Source: Flavobacterium sp.
GTDB lineage: Bacteria; Bacteroidota; Bacteroidia; Flavobacteriales; Flavobacteriaceae
Assembly (NCBI RefSeq): GCF_025352425.1
Contig: NZ_JANXTI010000022.1
Coordinates: 21,959-85,958, forward strand
Length of the DNA: 64,000 nucleotides
Direction: 5' to 3'
In this document: positions 1 to 8,889 of the stretch, in pieces
Layout of the letters: every line of letters begins with the position of its first letter
Numbering within the stretch: the first letter of the stretch is position 1
Program-made: the position numbers and the translations under genes
Notes under the pieces: generated by a model
The model's database searches: none
What the model saw: the letters and a program-made list of their open reading frames with translations, nothing else
What the model was told of the DNA's origin: nothing

Positions 1-128
1 AATTAATTTTGGGTGTTGGAATTAGTGAAATATTTACATTTTAAAATAGAGATTTTTACTAAATGGGGTACGGCTTCGTAAATTCTCCGTTATTTTAGTG
101 TAAAGTTATTTATTGTATCGGAAAGTAA

Positions 129-2102
129 CTATTGAATTATTACTTTCCTAGTCACAACTTTAGAATCAGAAGTTATTTTTGCCAAATAAATTCCCGAAAC
201 TAAATCGGTGTGTAACGTAATTTCTCCATTAAAATTTTGCTCAAAAACTTTTTGCCCTAGCGCAGAAAACACTTCAATTTTTGCATCAGTTGTGATTCCA
301 AAAATGCTAATGTTATCTTTTGCCGGATTTGGATATAGAACAACTTTCGCAGCATCAAAATGAGTAGTTGATAAAGATGCAAACCAGGTCTGCCCAAAGT
401 TCGCGCCAAAAACATAATCCGCTAAGTCAGGATAATCAATAAACGGATTTCTATTCATTTGCCACGTATAGATATAGTTGTTTCTGTTCAATTCAAAATC
501 ATCTTTTGGGTCAGAATGATTCCATGCTAACAACGTCATTAAATCCCCTATTTGCCCAATAATATTTTCATTCGGATTTCCATTTACAACGTTCAATCCG
601 TTGTATCGAACTGCCATATAAAAACAGGCACGAGCTACATCACCCTTCCAACTGCTGGTTGGTGTAGCTGTTGGCCCATTATAATCAACACCATAATTTC
701 TGTTATTTCGGGAAGAATTTTCCTGGCCGTCAACAGCTCTTAAATGATGCGCATCAGATAGTCCTGCACCAATATCATCGGGCCCGGTCGAAGACCAAAC
801 ATTGATTCCGTCAGGAGGCGCATTATATAAATCGCCATAATTCCCTCTTGACTGACAATAGATGTGTTCCCTATTCCATTTCCCAATAATACTGCTGCCG
901 GTTTGATAATCAATTTTAGAACGAGGCTGTTCTGTATAAATTAACCAAACTTGATTACTATTCAAAGGATTCTGATCTGCTGTTTTTAATATGTTTATAA
1001 TGTCGCCATAAGTATGCGCACGAACTACAGCCGGATTGGCAATAATATCCTGAAGAGCCTGCTTTAAAGCATTACCTGATTTTCCTTCTAAAGAGGCATA
1101 GTAACCCGCAGGTGCAGTACTTGAAATATTTCCGTAGGTAGGATTTGCCGGAGTACCAAAAGGTAATGTGAAAAAGTTGACATCATTAACCCTGATTATA
1201 CTATTATTATTGAGCACAATGTAATTAGATGGTACAGTTCCGATGCTCACTTTCATTTCTTCATCACCATCATTTGTGCCATCATTCAAAATTTGAATTA
1301 CCGTTGAAGCTGTTGCTGCTCCGGATGGAATAGTAATGTTTAGATTTCCTGTAAAATCAGATGAATTAAACGAACCATTGCTTAGTGTTATCGAGAAATT
1401 TAAATTAGAAGTTACAGCAACATCGGTCGTAAAGGTAAGCGTTATACTTTGCCCTTCTGAAATAGGGCTAATAGGGTTAGAAGTCGTTGTGATGCCGTTG
1501 TAAATAATTCCGGAACCATCATTGTTGGCTCTTGGAGTTGGTGCTTTTACTTCATAGGTTCCATCCGTTTTTCTTTGAATGGATTGTGTGGATGCTAATC
1601 CGTTGGCATTTTCATTATAACTAGTAGTTTCGCCCAAGGCAGTCATTAAAGCCGTTGCCGAAGTTGTCCCACTATTGCTGTACACTAAAGCATCAATCAA
1701 ATTTGAAGAAGTTCCGGCCGTATTGGTTGGAAAATCAGCCGCATCTCCCAAATAAATTGCTACGCCATCAGGACCATTTTGAATAGTAGCCTGCGGTATA
1801 GCATAGGATGCTGCCGGATTCACTAATGGATTTCCTAAAAGAATATTTCCATTACCATCAGTAACTAAACCATCTAAATCAACAGCATAATAACTAAGAT
1901 TTGTCAATCCCGAAGCGCTTCCATTAAAGAAAACCAATACGTAACCATCTAATGCAAAAAAGGGTGATGCCGATTTTAATTCTATAAATTCTTTGGTATC
2001 CGTAGATGGCGTATCAGGATCGATTTCATTAATAACAATTTGGGCATTACTTACTGAAAAAACAGCAAGCGCCATAAGGAGCAGTAATTTTTTAAACATC
2101 AT
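129..2102 (-). CDS. Secreted endonuclease I family nuclease with N-terminal lamin-tail-like domain and T9SS C-terminal sorting domain
   Basis: Motifs NREHIYCQSRGNYGD...DDIGAGLSDAHHLRAVDG typical of endonuclease I; C-term YPNPAKDNISIFG...GIYLAKITSDSKVVTRKVIIQ is a T9SS type A sorting domain. Start placed at MMFKKLLLLMALAVFSVSNAQ (signal peptide); the ORF-track start at 2171 would include a -7 promoter box at 2120-2127. Confidence 0.88.
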   Translation of the reverse strand: MMFKKLLLLMALAVFSVSNAQIVINEIDPDTPSTDTKEFIELKSASPFFALDGYVLVFFNGSASGLTNLSYYAVDLDGLVTDGNGNILLGNPLVNPAASYAIPQATIQNGPDGVAIYLGDAADFPTNTAGTSSNLIDALVYSNSGTTSATALMTALGETTSYNENANGLASTQSIQRKTDGTYEVKAPTPRANNDGSGIIYNGITTTSNPISPISEGQSITLTFTTDVAVTSNLNFSITLSNGSFNSSDFTGNLNITIPSGAATASTVIQILNDGTNDGDEEMKVSIGTVPSNYIVLNNNSIIRVNDVNFFTLPFGTPANPTYGNISSTAPAGYYASLEGKSGNALKQALQDIIANPAVVRAHTYGDIINILKTADQNPLNSNQVWLIYTEQPRSKIDYQTGSSIIGKWNREHIYCQSRGNYGDLYNAPPDGINVWSSTGPDDIGAGLSDAHHLRAVDGQENSSRNNRNYGVDYNGPTATPTSSWKGDVARACFYMAVRYNGLNVVNGNPNENIIGQIGDLMTLLAWNHSDPKDDFELNRNNYIYTWQMNRNPFIDYPDLADYVFGANFGQTWFASLSTTHFDAAKVVLYPNPAKDNISIFGITTDAKIEVFSALGQKVFEQNFNGEITLHTDLVSGIYLAKITSDSKVVTRKVIIQ

Positions 2103-2298
2103 TCTTAAATTGTGGTTCGCAAATATATCTATTAGAAAAAGCAAAACATAATTCCACCTTTTAATTAACAATAAAAAGGCGCCAAACCTGTTTACTAAGA
2201 AAAAATCTTTAAATATTTGTAGCTATAAACTTGGTGTAAAAATTAAACCGTGCATTTTCAATTCAATTACACTATTTTTACAAAATCAATCTTTAGTA

Positions 2299-3090
2299 GT
2301 GTTAGAACTTTTAGGTTATATCGGGGCTTTATTTATTGGAATAGTATTAGGAATTACCGGCGGTGGCGGTTCGATACTAACGGTTCCCATATTGGTTTTT
2401 ATTCTAAATTATAATCCGATAATCGCTACTGCTTATTCATTATTTATCGTTGGAACAACGTCTGGATTTGGTACCATCCAGAATTTAAAAAAAGGACTTG
2501 TCGTTCCAAAAACGGCGATACAATTTGCTATTCCTTCGGTGATTGGCGTTTACTTAACCCGTAAATTTATTGTGCCAAGAATACCGGAAACAATATTTTA
2601 TTTTGGTTCTATCCAATTATCAAAAGCCACTTTTCTGATGTTGATTTTTGCCATCGTTATGTTTATGGCTGCCTATTCGATGCTGAAAACAAAACAAGAA
2701 AGTGACGTTGTCGATTTTAAAACCAAATCTTTGTCAGTTGTTATTATCCAGCTGTTCTTTGTGGGGATTTTAATTGGATTGATTGGTGCCGGCGGTGGTT
2801 TTTTAATTATTCCTGCTTTGTTGAAATTTGCCAAATTACCAATGAAAAAAGCCATTGGCACTTCGTTGTTGATTATTACTATTAACTCGCTGATTGGCTT
2901 TACAGGTGATGTTCAAAATATGGAAATCGATTGGGCATTCCTCATTTCGTTTACCACTTTTTCTGTGATTGGAATTTTTATTGGTCTTTATATTCAACAT
3001 TATATTAATGACAAACACTTGAAAAAAATATTTGGCTTTTTTGTTTTAATAATGTCATTCTTGATTCTTTTCAAGGAGCTTCTATCATAA
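2299..3090 (+). CDS. Sulfite exporter TauE/SafE family (TSUP) membrane protein
   Basis: Two repeats with GxxGxGGGxxxxP signature (GITGGGGSILTVP, GLIGAGGGFLIIP), hydrophobic. Confidence 0.88.
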   Translation: MLELLGYIGALFIGIVLGITGGGGSILTVPILVFILNYNPIIATAYSLFIVGTTSGFGTIQNLKKGLVVPKTAIQFAIPSVIGVYLTRKFIVPRIPETIFYFGSIQLSKATFLMLIFAIVMFMAAYSMLKTKQESDVVDFKTKSLSVVIIQLFFVGILIGLIGAGGGFLIIPALLKFAKLPMKKAIGTSLLIITINSLIGFTGDVQNMEIDWAFLISFTTFSVIGIFIGLYIQHYINDKHLKKIFGFFVLIMSFLILFKELLS

Positions 3091-3182
3091 ATATGCTAAA
3101 TTCATCACTTATCTTTGTAGTTATTATTTAATTTTGCAACCCGAGACCTTTGGGTCGAAGTGTACGAAAAAAATTTTTGGTT

Positions 3183-4595
3183 ATGAAAATCGAACAAATA
3201 TATACCGGATGCATTGCTCAAGCCGCTTATTATCTTGAAAGCAATGGCGAAGCAGCAATCTTTGATCCACTGCGTGAAGTGCAACCTTATCTTGACAGAG
3301 CCAAAAAGGATAATGCCAAAATTAAATACATCTTTGAAACTCATTTTCATGCCGATTTTGTCTCCGGACATCTAGACTTGGCAGATAAAAGCGGTGGAGA
3401 AATTGTGTACGGTCCAACGGCTAATCCGGAATTTAAAGCCATAATCGCTACCGATAACCAAGAGTTTAAAGTTGGCAATTATACTGTTAAAGCATTGCAC
3501 ACACCGGGACATACTCTAGAAAGTACTTGTTATTTACTAATTGATGAAAACGGAAAGCAACACGGAATCATTTCTGGCGACACCTTGTTTATTGGTGACG
3601 TTGGCCGACCTGATTTGGCTCAGGCCATGACAGATGATTTAACTCAGGAAAAGTTGGCAGGCTATCTTTTTGATTCATTACGAAATAAAATCATGCCTTT
3701 ATCTGATGATTTGATGGTTTATCCCAGTCATGGTGCAGGAAGCGCCTGCGGAAAAAACATGAGCAAAGAAACCACGGATACTTTGGGCAACCAGAAAAGA
3801 ACAAATTATGCATTGCGGACTGATATGACCAAAGAAGAATTTACCAAAGAATTACTTGATGGTTTGGGGCTTCCGCCAGCGTACTTCCCTCAAAACGTTA
3901 TGATGAATATCAAAGGATATGACAGTTTGGACAGTATTATTCTTAAGAGCAATATTGGACTTTCGCCAAGAGAATTTGAAGCGGTTGCCAATCAGGGCGA
4001 TGTTATAGTTTTGGATGTAAGACATGAAGATGACTTTGTAAAAGCGCATATTCCGAATTCGATATTTATTGGTATTCAGGGAAATTTTGCGCCATGGGTT
4101 GGTTCAATGTTGCGTGATATTAACCAAAAACTATTGTTAGTTATTCCTCAAGGAAGAGAAGAAGAAACGATTACAAGATTATCGCGTGTTGGTTTTGACC
4201 ATGTCCTGGGATTTCTGAAAGATGGCATCGATGCATGGAAAAAAGCCGATTTTGAAACGGATAGCATTCATTCTATTTCACCCGAAAAATTTGCCATCGA
4301 ATTAAATTCAAAAAGTATAGTAGTTGACGCCAGAAAACCAAGCGAATATGAAGCCGAACATGTGGAGAAAGCCTTGAATATTCCTTTAGATACAATCAAT
4401 GAAAACTTTCAAAGTGTTCCGAAGGGAAATGATTTCTTTTTGCATTGTGCAGGCGGCTACCGTTCTGTTGTTATGGCATCTATCCTAAAATCGAGAGGAA
4501 TCCATAATCTTATCAATATTGAAAAAGGAATGAGTGGTATTAAACAAACAAGCGTGAGTTGTACAAAATTTGATTGCCCATCAACAAAAAAATAA
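3183..4595 (+). CDS. MBL-fold hydrolase fused to two rhodanese domains (persulfide dioxygenase-like)
   Basis: MKIEQIYTGCIAQAAYYLES...FETHFHADFVSGH...HTPGHTLES...GDTLFIGDVGRPDL; C-terminal rhodanese with HCAGGYRS. Start moved to the ATG at 3183. Confidence 0.88.
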   Translation: MKIEQIYTGCIAQAAYYLESNGEAAIFDPLREVQPYLDRAKKDNAKIKYIFETHFHADFVSGHLDLADKSGGEIVYGPTANPEFKAIIATDNQEFKVGNYTVKALHTPGHTLESTCYLLIDENGKQHGIISGDTLFIGDVGRPDLAQAMTDDLTQEKLAGYLFDSLRNKIMPLSDDLMVYPSHGAGSACGKNMSKETTDTLGNQKRTNYALRTDMTKEEFTKELLDGLGLPPAYFPQNVMMNIKGYDSLDSIILKSNIGLSPREFEAVANQGDVIVLDVRHEDDFVKAHIPNSIFIGIQGNFAPWVGSMLRDINQKLLLVIPQGREEETITRLSRVGFDHVLGFLKDGIDAWKKADFETDSIHSISPEKFAIELNSKSIVVDARKPSEYEAEHVEKALNIPLDTINENFQSVPKGNDFFLHCAGGYRSVVMASILKSRGIHNLINIEKGMSGIKQTSVSCTKFDCPSTKK

Positions 4596-4675
4596 ATCAA
4601 AAAAAAGTTAATTAACTAATTATTCAAAAGGCAAATTAGATACATTTGCATTCGTTAAAAATTTAAAACAAAAAA

Positions 4676-5404
4676 ATGAAAAAAATACTTCTTTTAGTAG
4701 CTGTTGCCGTAGTTCTGTTTTCATGCAAGAAATTAGGTGAAGGCGAATATGAAATTACTGGAACTGTGAAAGGAATGAAAACCGGATTAGTTTTCTTAGA
4801 AAAACAAGGTCAAATGGGTATGGGTCCACAAGCCATCGATACGGTAAAAATCGTTGATGGAAAATTTGAAATCAAAGGAAAAACGGCAGAACCGGAAATT
4901 CATTTTCTTCAAATTGATAAAGTAAACGGTAAAATTCCTTTTATTCTTGAAGGGGGTGAGATTGCAATTACCGTTGATAAAGACAGTGTATTCAAATCGA
5001 AATTAGCAGGTACTTACAGTAATGAAGAGTTTACGAAATTCAATGATGAATCTACTAAAATTCAAAAAAATCTGCAAAAAAGTGTGATGGCTTTTCAGAT
5101 GAAAAACATGGCTGTGATGAATGAGGCGCAGAAAAACAATGATACGGTGACAATGAACAACCTGAGAAACGAATATGATTTAGTTCAAAAGCCAATAACA
5201 GATTACACTTTTGGTTATCCAAAAACGCATCCAAAATCATTTATCAGTGTTTTGATTATTCAAATGATGTCTAACAATCCTAAGTATACAAAAGATATCG
5301 ATGGGCTTTATAATTCAATTGATGAATCATTGAAAAAGACAAAACCTGGAAAAGCAATTAAGCTAAACATAGACAGTTTAAAAAAAAAGCCAGCGGTAAA
5401 GTAA
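4676..5404 (+). CDS. N-terminal half of TlpA-family thioredoxin lipoprotein (DUF4369-like), ending at an A9 tract
   Basis: Lipoprotein signal (MKKILLLVAVAVVLFSCKK); DUF4369-like domain. Zero frame ends shortly after tta aaa aaa aag (5378-5389). Confidence 0.85.
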   Translation: MKKILLLVAVAVVLFSCKKLGEGEYEITGTVKGMKTGLVFLEKQGQMGMGPQAIDTVKIVDGKFEIKGKTAEPEIHFLQIDKVNGKIPFILEGGEIAITVDKDSVFKSKLAGTYSNEEFTKFNDESTKIQKNLQKSVMAFQMKNMAVMNEAQKNNDTVTMNNLRNEYDLVQKPITDYTFGYPKTHPKSFISVLIIQMMSNNPKYTKDIDGLYNSIDESLKKTKPGKAIKLNIDSLKKKPAVK

Positions 5405-5823
5405 TTAGTGTTGGTCAACCAGCACCTGACTTCAAAGCACCTACTCCGGAAGGAAAATTAGGTTCTTTAAAAGAAAGCTTGGGGAAAGCAACTTTAATTG
5501 ATTTTTGGGCATCATGGTGTGCCCCTTGCAGACAAGAAAATCCAAATGTTGTAGCGCTTTACAATGATTTTCACGGTAAAGGATTGAATATTATTAGTGT
5601 TTCTCTGGATGAAGATGCTGCAAAATGGAAAGACGCTATTGCTAAAGACAAGCTAATCTGGACACAGGTTTCTAATTTGAAAGAGATGCAGGATCCCATT
5701 GCTTTGCAATATGGAGTCACTCAAATCCCTACAACTTTTTTGTTGGATGCCTCCGGAAAAGTTGTTGCTGTAGATTTAAGAGGTGATAATTTGAAAGTAA
5801 AAATAAAAGAACTCTTAAGGTAA
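5389..5823 (+). CDS. C-terminal thioredoxin/TlpA half, in the -1 frame relative to 4676..5404
   Basis: Reading on from the A tract in the -1 frame gives ASGKVISVGQPAPDFKAPTPEGKLGSLKESLGKATLIDFWASWCAPCRQENP..., continuous with the upstream domain. Confidence 0.8.
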   Translation, partial: ASGKVISVGQPAPDFKAPTPEGKLGSLKESLGKATLIDFWASWCAPCRQENPNVVALYNDFHGKGLNIISVSLDEDAAKWKDAIAKDKLIWTQVSNLKEMQDPIALQYGVTQIPTTFLLDASGKVVAVDLRGDNLKVKIKELLR

Positions 5824-5849
5824 AATAATACTGAAACAGTACCATATAG

Positions 5850-5876
5850 AAAAAATCTCCCGAAGGAGATTTTTTT
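5850..5876 (+). terminator. Rho-independent terminator
   Basis: aaaaaatctcc-cgaa-ggagatttttt. Confidence 0.85.
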
Positions 5877-5953
5877 ATTTTACTTATAACCAAAACGTTG
5901 GGAAAAGCCAGTTAAATTCGCTGTTTTTTATTTGCGAAGCTGAAAAGTGTTTT

Positions 5954-5961
5954 TATATTTG
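5954..5961 (+). promoter_or_regulatory. Bacteroidota-type -7 box TATATTTG for tRNA-Tyr
   Basis: TAnnTTTG match 19 nt before the tRNA 5' end. Confidence 0.65.
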
Positions 5962-5979
5962 CAACCGAAACAAGCAAAT

Positions 5980-6060
5980 GGGGAGATACTCAAGCGGCCA
6001 ACGAGGGCAGACTGTAAATCTGCTGTGAGAACTTCGCAGGTTCGAATCCTGCTCTCCCCA
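5980..6060 (+). tRNA. tRNA-Tyr (anticodon GTA at 6014-6016)
   Basis: Acceptor arms GGGGAGA/TCTCCCC, T-arm GCAGGTTCGAATCCTGC, long variable arm, anticodon loop ctGTAaa. CCA is not encoded. Confidence 0.96.
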
Positions 6061-6082
6061 CGAATAAATAGAACAAGAAAGG

Positions 6083-6114
6083 AAAACGCCAAGCTAACTT
6101 GAGCGTTTTTTTGT
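6083..6114 (+). terminator. Terminator after tRNA-Tyr
   Basis: aaaacgccaagctaacttgagcgttttttt; imperfect stem with T run. Confidence 0.6.
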
Positions 6115-6157
6115 TTGAATAAAACCGTCTTGAGTCGTAACTGCTTGGTATGACTAG

Positions 6158-6359
6158 TTCGGTCGACGTCATATTAGCTTCGGTCAATGTCAAATTGGTT
6201 TCGGTCGATGTCATATTAGCTTCGGTCGATGTCATACTACCTTCGGTCGACGTCATATTAGCTTCGGTCGATGTCAAATTGGTTTCGGTCGACGTCAAAT
6301 TAACTTCGGTCGACGTCAAATTAGCTTCGGTTGACGTGATATTGGTTTCGGTTGATTAC
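6158..6359. repeat. Tandem repeat, 21-bp unit, 9 full copies plus a partial copy
   Basis: Units ttcggtcgacgtcatattagc / ttcggtcgatgtcaaattggt etc., in perfect 21-bp register from 6158 to 6346, partial unit 6347-6359. Confidence 0.97.
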
Positions 6360-6467
6360 TTTTTTTCTAATGTTTAATTCACTGGGTAATGTTAATTAAC
6401 TGTATAAAGTCTCCCTCGCGGAAGGCAAAAGAAAATTGTTTTGAGTTTTAGCCGGAAAATATCGAAC

Positions 6468-6502
6468 AAAAAAACTCTTCAAGAAAATTGAAGAGTTTTT
6501 TT
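6468..6502. terminator. Bidirectional terminator
   Basis: aaaaaaactcttcaa-gaaaa-ttgaagagttttttt, 15-bp perfect stem. Confidence 0.85.
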
Positions 6503-6524
6503 GTTTAGTAGCATGCCGAACTTT

Positions 6525-7217
6525 TTATTCCAACGCAAAAGTTACGCTTACATTCGTATTTATTTCTAATTCGCCAACAGCTAACGTTTCTCTTGGCGCT
6601 CCGGCGTCTTCAGCCATCGCCATCATATTTCCTTTATACATTGGTTGTGGAGTATAACTTTGCGAGTTGTCAGTAATTAGCAATGCTTTTCCAACTTTCT
6701 GACCCAAAACGGAAACATAATCCTGTGCTTTTTGTTTGGCATTCAAAATGGCTTTTTTTCGGGCGTCTCTTTCGTACTCATCCATTTTAGACGATTTGAA
6801 TTCAACTCCACTGATAGAGTTTACTCCTGCATCATTCAAGCCCATCATTACATGATCATATTTTGATAAATCCTTAAGTGTGATACTTAATGTCTGACTG
6901 GCCTGAAAATTATATTTCTTTTTTTCGTAATCATAGCTTTTATACAAGCTAACATTGTTTGTTTTATAATCGGTAGCAGGAATACCGCTTTTCTTTAAAA
7001 ACTTAATCACTTTATCCACTACTTCATCATTCAGTGTTTTTACTTCCTTGGCGTCCTTACCCGAATTTTGAAAACCAACTGTTACCACTGCTTGATCCGG
7101 CACTATTTTTACTTTTCCTTCTCCGGTAACCGAAATTTGTGGCACTTGGTTTCTTTGTTCTTGTGCTTGTAATGCTATAGCGAAAAAGGTTGCTATAATT
7201 AAAAATGATTTCTTCAT
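6525..7217 (-). CDS. SIMPL domain (DUF541) periplasmic protein
   Basis: Signal peptide; VPQISVTGEGKVKIVPDQAVVTVGFQNSGKDAKEV. Confidence 0.88.
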   Translation of the reverse strand: MKKSFLIIATFFAIALQAQEQRNQVPQISVTGEGKVKIVPDQAVVTVGFQNSGKDAKEVKTLNDEVVDKVIKFLKKSGIPATDYKTNNVSLYKSYDYEKKKYNFQASQTLSITLKDLSKYDHVMMGLNDAGVNSISGVEFKSSKMDEYERDARKKAILNAKQKAQDYVSVLGQKVGKALLITDNSQSYTPQPMYKGNMMAMAEDAGAPRETLAVGELEINTNVSVTFALE

Positions 7218-7267
7218 AATACTTATTTTTATTGGTTGTTGTTCCTGCTTTTCAAAAGTTGTGCCAA

Positions 7268-7909
7268 TTATAATTTTCCCATTTTGGCCATTATAAAAAG
7301 GATGATAATTGGGATTGCTAAAAGAATAACCATGAAAGTGCTTTGTTCAAAAAGCATCGGGTCTTTTAACAAGGTGATAGCATAACCGCCAATGGCTCCA
7401 CCAAAATGCGCTGTGTGTCCAATATTATCTCTTTTTGATTTCATTCCATAAATAGAATACAATAAATACCCAATTCCGAATATATATGCAGGCATTGGTA
7501 TAACTCCAAAAATGCCAATCGTCATGTCGGGATATAATAAAATTGCGGAATATATAATTCCGGTCACCGCACCCGAAGCACCCACCGCCCGATAATTATA
7601 TTCATTACCATGAAAAACCATTGTGAGCAAACTACCAAAAATCAAACTTCCCGCATAGATTAACAGAAAACTGAGATTCCCTAGGGTTTCCGTTACTACT
7701 GGGGCAAACGAATACAAAGCAATCATATTGAACAACAAGTGCACAGCATCCGCATGCAGAAAAGCAGAAGAAACCATTCTTATTTGTTCACCGGCACGAA
7801 TGCTTCCCACATGAAATTGATACTTTCTAAAAAAAGATTCATCGTTGAATCCTTTCATGCTTATGAGCACATTAGTCGCTATTATGGATAATAAAAAAAT
7901 GTTGACCAT
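7268..7909 (-). CDS. Rhomboid family intramembrane serine protease
   Basis: HADAVHLLFNMIALYSFAPVVE..., GASGAVTG catalytic Ser motif, HTAHFGGAIGG catalytic His. Start uncertain (7909 or 7963). Confidence 0.9.
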   Translation of the reverse strand: MVNIFLLSIIATNVLISMKGFNDESFFRKYQFHVGSIRAGEQIRMVSSAFLHADAVHLLFNMIALYSFAPVVTETLGNLSFLLIYAGSLIFGSLLTMVFHGNEYNYRAVGASGAVTGIIYSAILLYPDMTIGIFGVIPMPAYIFGIGYLLYSIYGMKSKRDNIGHTAHFGGAIGGYAITLLKDPMLFEQSTFMVILLAIPIIILFIMAKMGKL

Positions 7910-7983
7910 TTGAAATATTTTCAGTAAAAATAATACTTCTTTAGCAATTGATAAATAGAACACGTTAAAATCACTTTAAACTT

Positions 7984-7991
7984 TATATTTG
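7984..7991 (+). promoter_or_regulatory. -7 box TATATTTG
   Basis: TAnnTTTG 17 nt upstream of the 8008 start. Confidence 0.55.
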
Positions 7992-8007
7992 CATAAAATT
8001 AGAGTGC

Positions 8008-8889
8008 ATGCAATTACTTCTTTTCATTATTGTTTACCCAATTATTTGGCTGATTTCTATTCTTCCATTCCGATTGCTTTATATTTTTTCTGATTGTGTT
8101 TGCTTTTTGGTGTATACTATTTTTGGTTACCGAAAAAAAGTGGTTCGGGAAAACATTGCTATGGCTTTGCCTAATTTATCTCAAAAAGAACGGTTAAACA
8201 TCGAGAAAAAATTTTATCATCACTTGTGTGATATGTTTCTCGAAATGATAAAAACAATGTCTATTTCCCAAAAGGAAATGGAAAAAAGATTTGTTTTCAC
8301 CAATTTAGATCTCTATTTGGATTTAGAGAAAAAAGGGAAAAGCATTGCTTTGCTCTGCGCCCATTATGCTTCATACGAATGGGCAGTTTCAATGAATTAC
8401 CATATAACGTTTACAGGTTATGGGGTGTATAAAAAAATAAGCAATAAGTATTTTGACAGATTGATAAAAAAGATTCGCGGCAGGTTTAAAGCACCTTTGA
8501 TTACTACAAGAGAGACAATTCCAACAATAGACCGAAACAACAGGACAAATAATTTGGCTGTTTATGGTTTAGCAAGTGATCAATCGCCACAGGCAAGTAA
8601 GGCTTTTCATTGGGCACCTTTCATGGGAATAGAAACGCCCGTTCATACGGGAGCCGAAATGCTTGCCAAACGTTTTGACATGAACGTCATTTTTTTAAGA
8701 AACAAGAAAATAAAGCGTGGTTACTATGAAGCTACCTTCGAACTTATGGCTGATAATCCTAAAGAAGTTCCAAATTATGAAATCTCAGAAGATTTTTTGA
8801 GAAGAGTGGAAAAGCAAATTCATGAAGCTCCTGAATTTTATTTATGGACACACAAACGGTGGAAACACAAAAAACCGGCTAAAACTTAA
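8008..8889 (+). CDS. Lysophospholipid/lipid A acyltransferase (LpxL/HtrB family)
   Basis: LLCAHYASYEWAVSMN, DQSP motif, late-acyltransferase fold. Confidence 0.85.
   Translation: MQLLLFIIVYPIIWLISILPFRLLYIFSDCVCFLVYTIFGYRKKVVRENIAMALPNLSQKERLNIEKKFYHHLCDMFLEMIKTMSISQKEMEKRFVFTNLDLYLDLEKKGKSIALLCAHYASYEWAVSMNYHITFTGYGVYKKISNKYFDRLIKKIRGRFKAPLITTRETIPTIDRNNRTNNLAVYGLASDQSPQASKAFHWAPFMGIETPVHTGAEMLAKRFDMNVIFLRNKKIKRGYYEATFELMADNPKEVPNYEISEDFLRRVEKQIHEAPEFYLWTHKRWKHKKPAKT

Noticed and set aside
3138-3165. acccgagacctttgggtcgaag upstream of the MBL-rhodanese gene as a regulatory hairpin
   Set aside because: Only a 4-bp gacc/ggtc arm; may be a worn dispersed repeat, not enough to call.
5990-6319. 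Minus-strand 109-aa ORF (MTSTEVNL...RAGFEPAKFSQQIYSLPSLAA)
   Set aside because: Its C-terminus is the reverse complement of tRNA-Tyr, a classic artefact; only the repeat part is of interest and is reported as a repeat.
6158-6359. CRISPR array
   Set aside because: Units are contiguous with no spacers and no cas genes are present.
6150-6377. Plus-strand 75-aa ORF across the 21-bp repeat as a real protein
   Set aside because: A 21-bp unit automatically keeps frames open when the unit has no stop; no independent sign of expression. Kept only as a finding to test.
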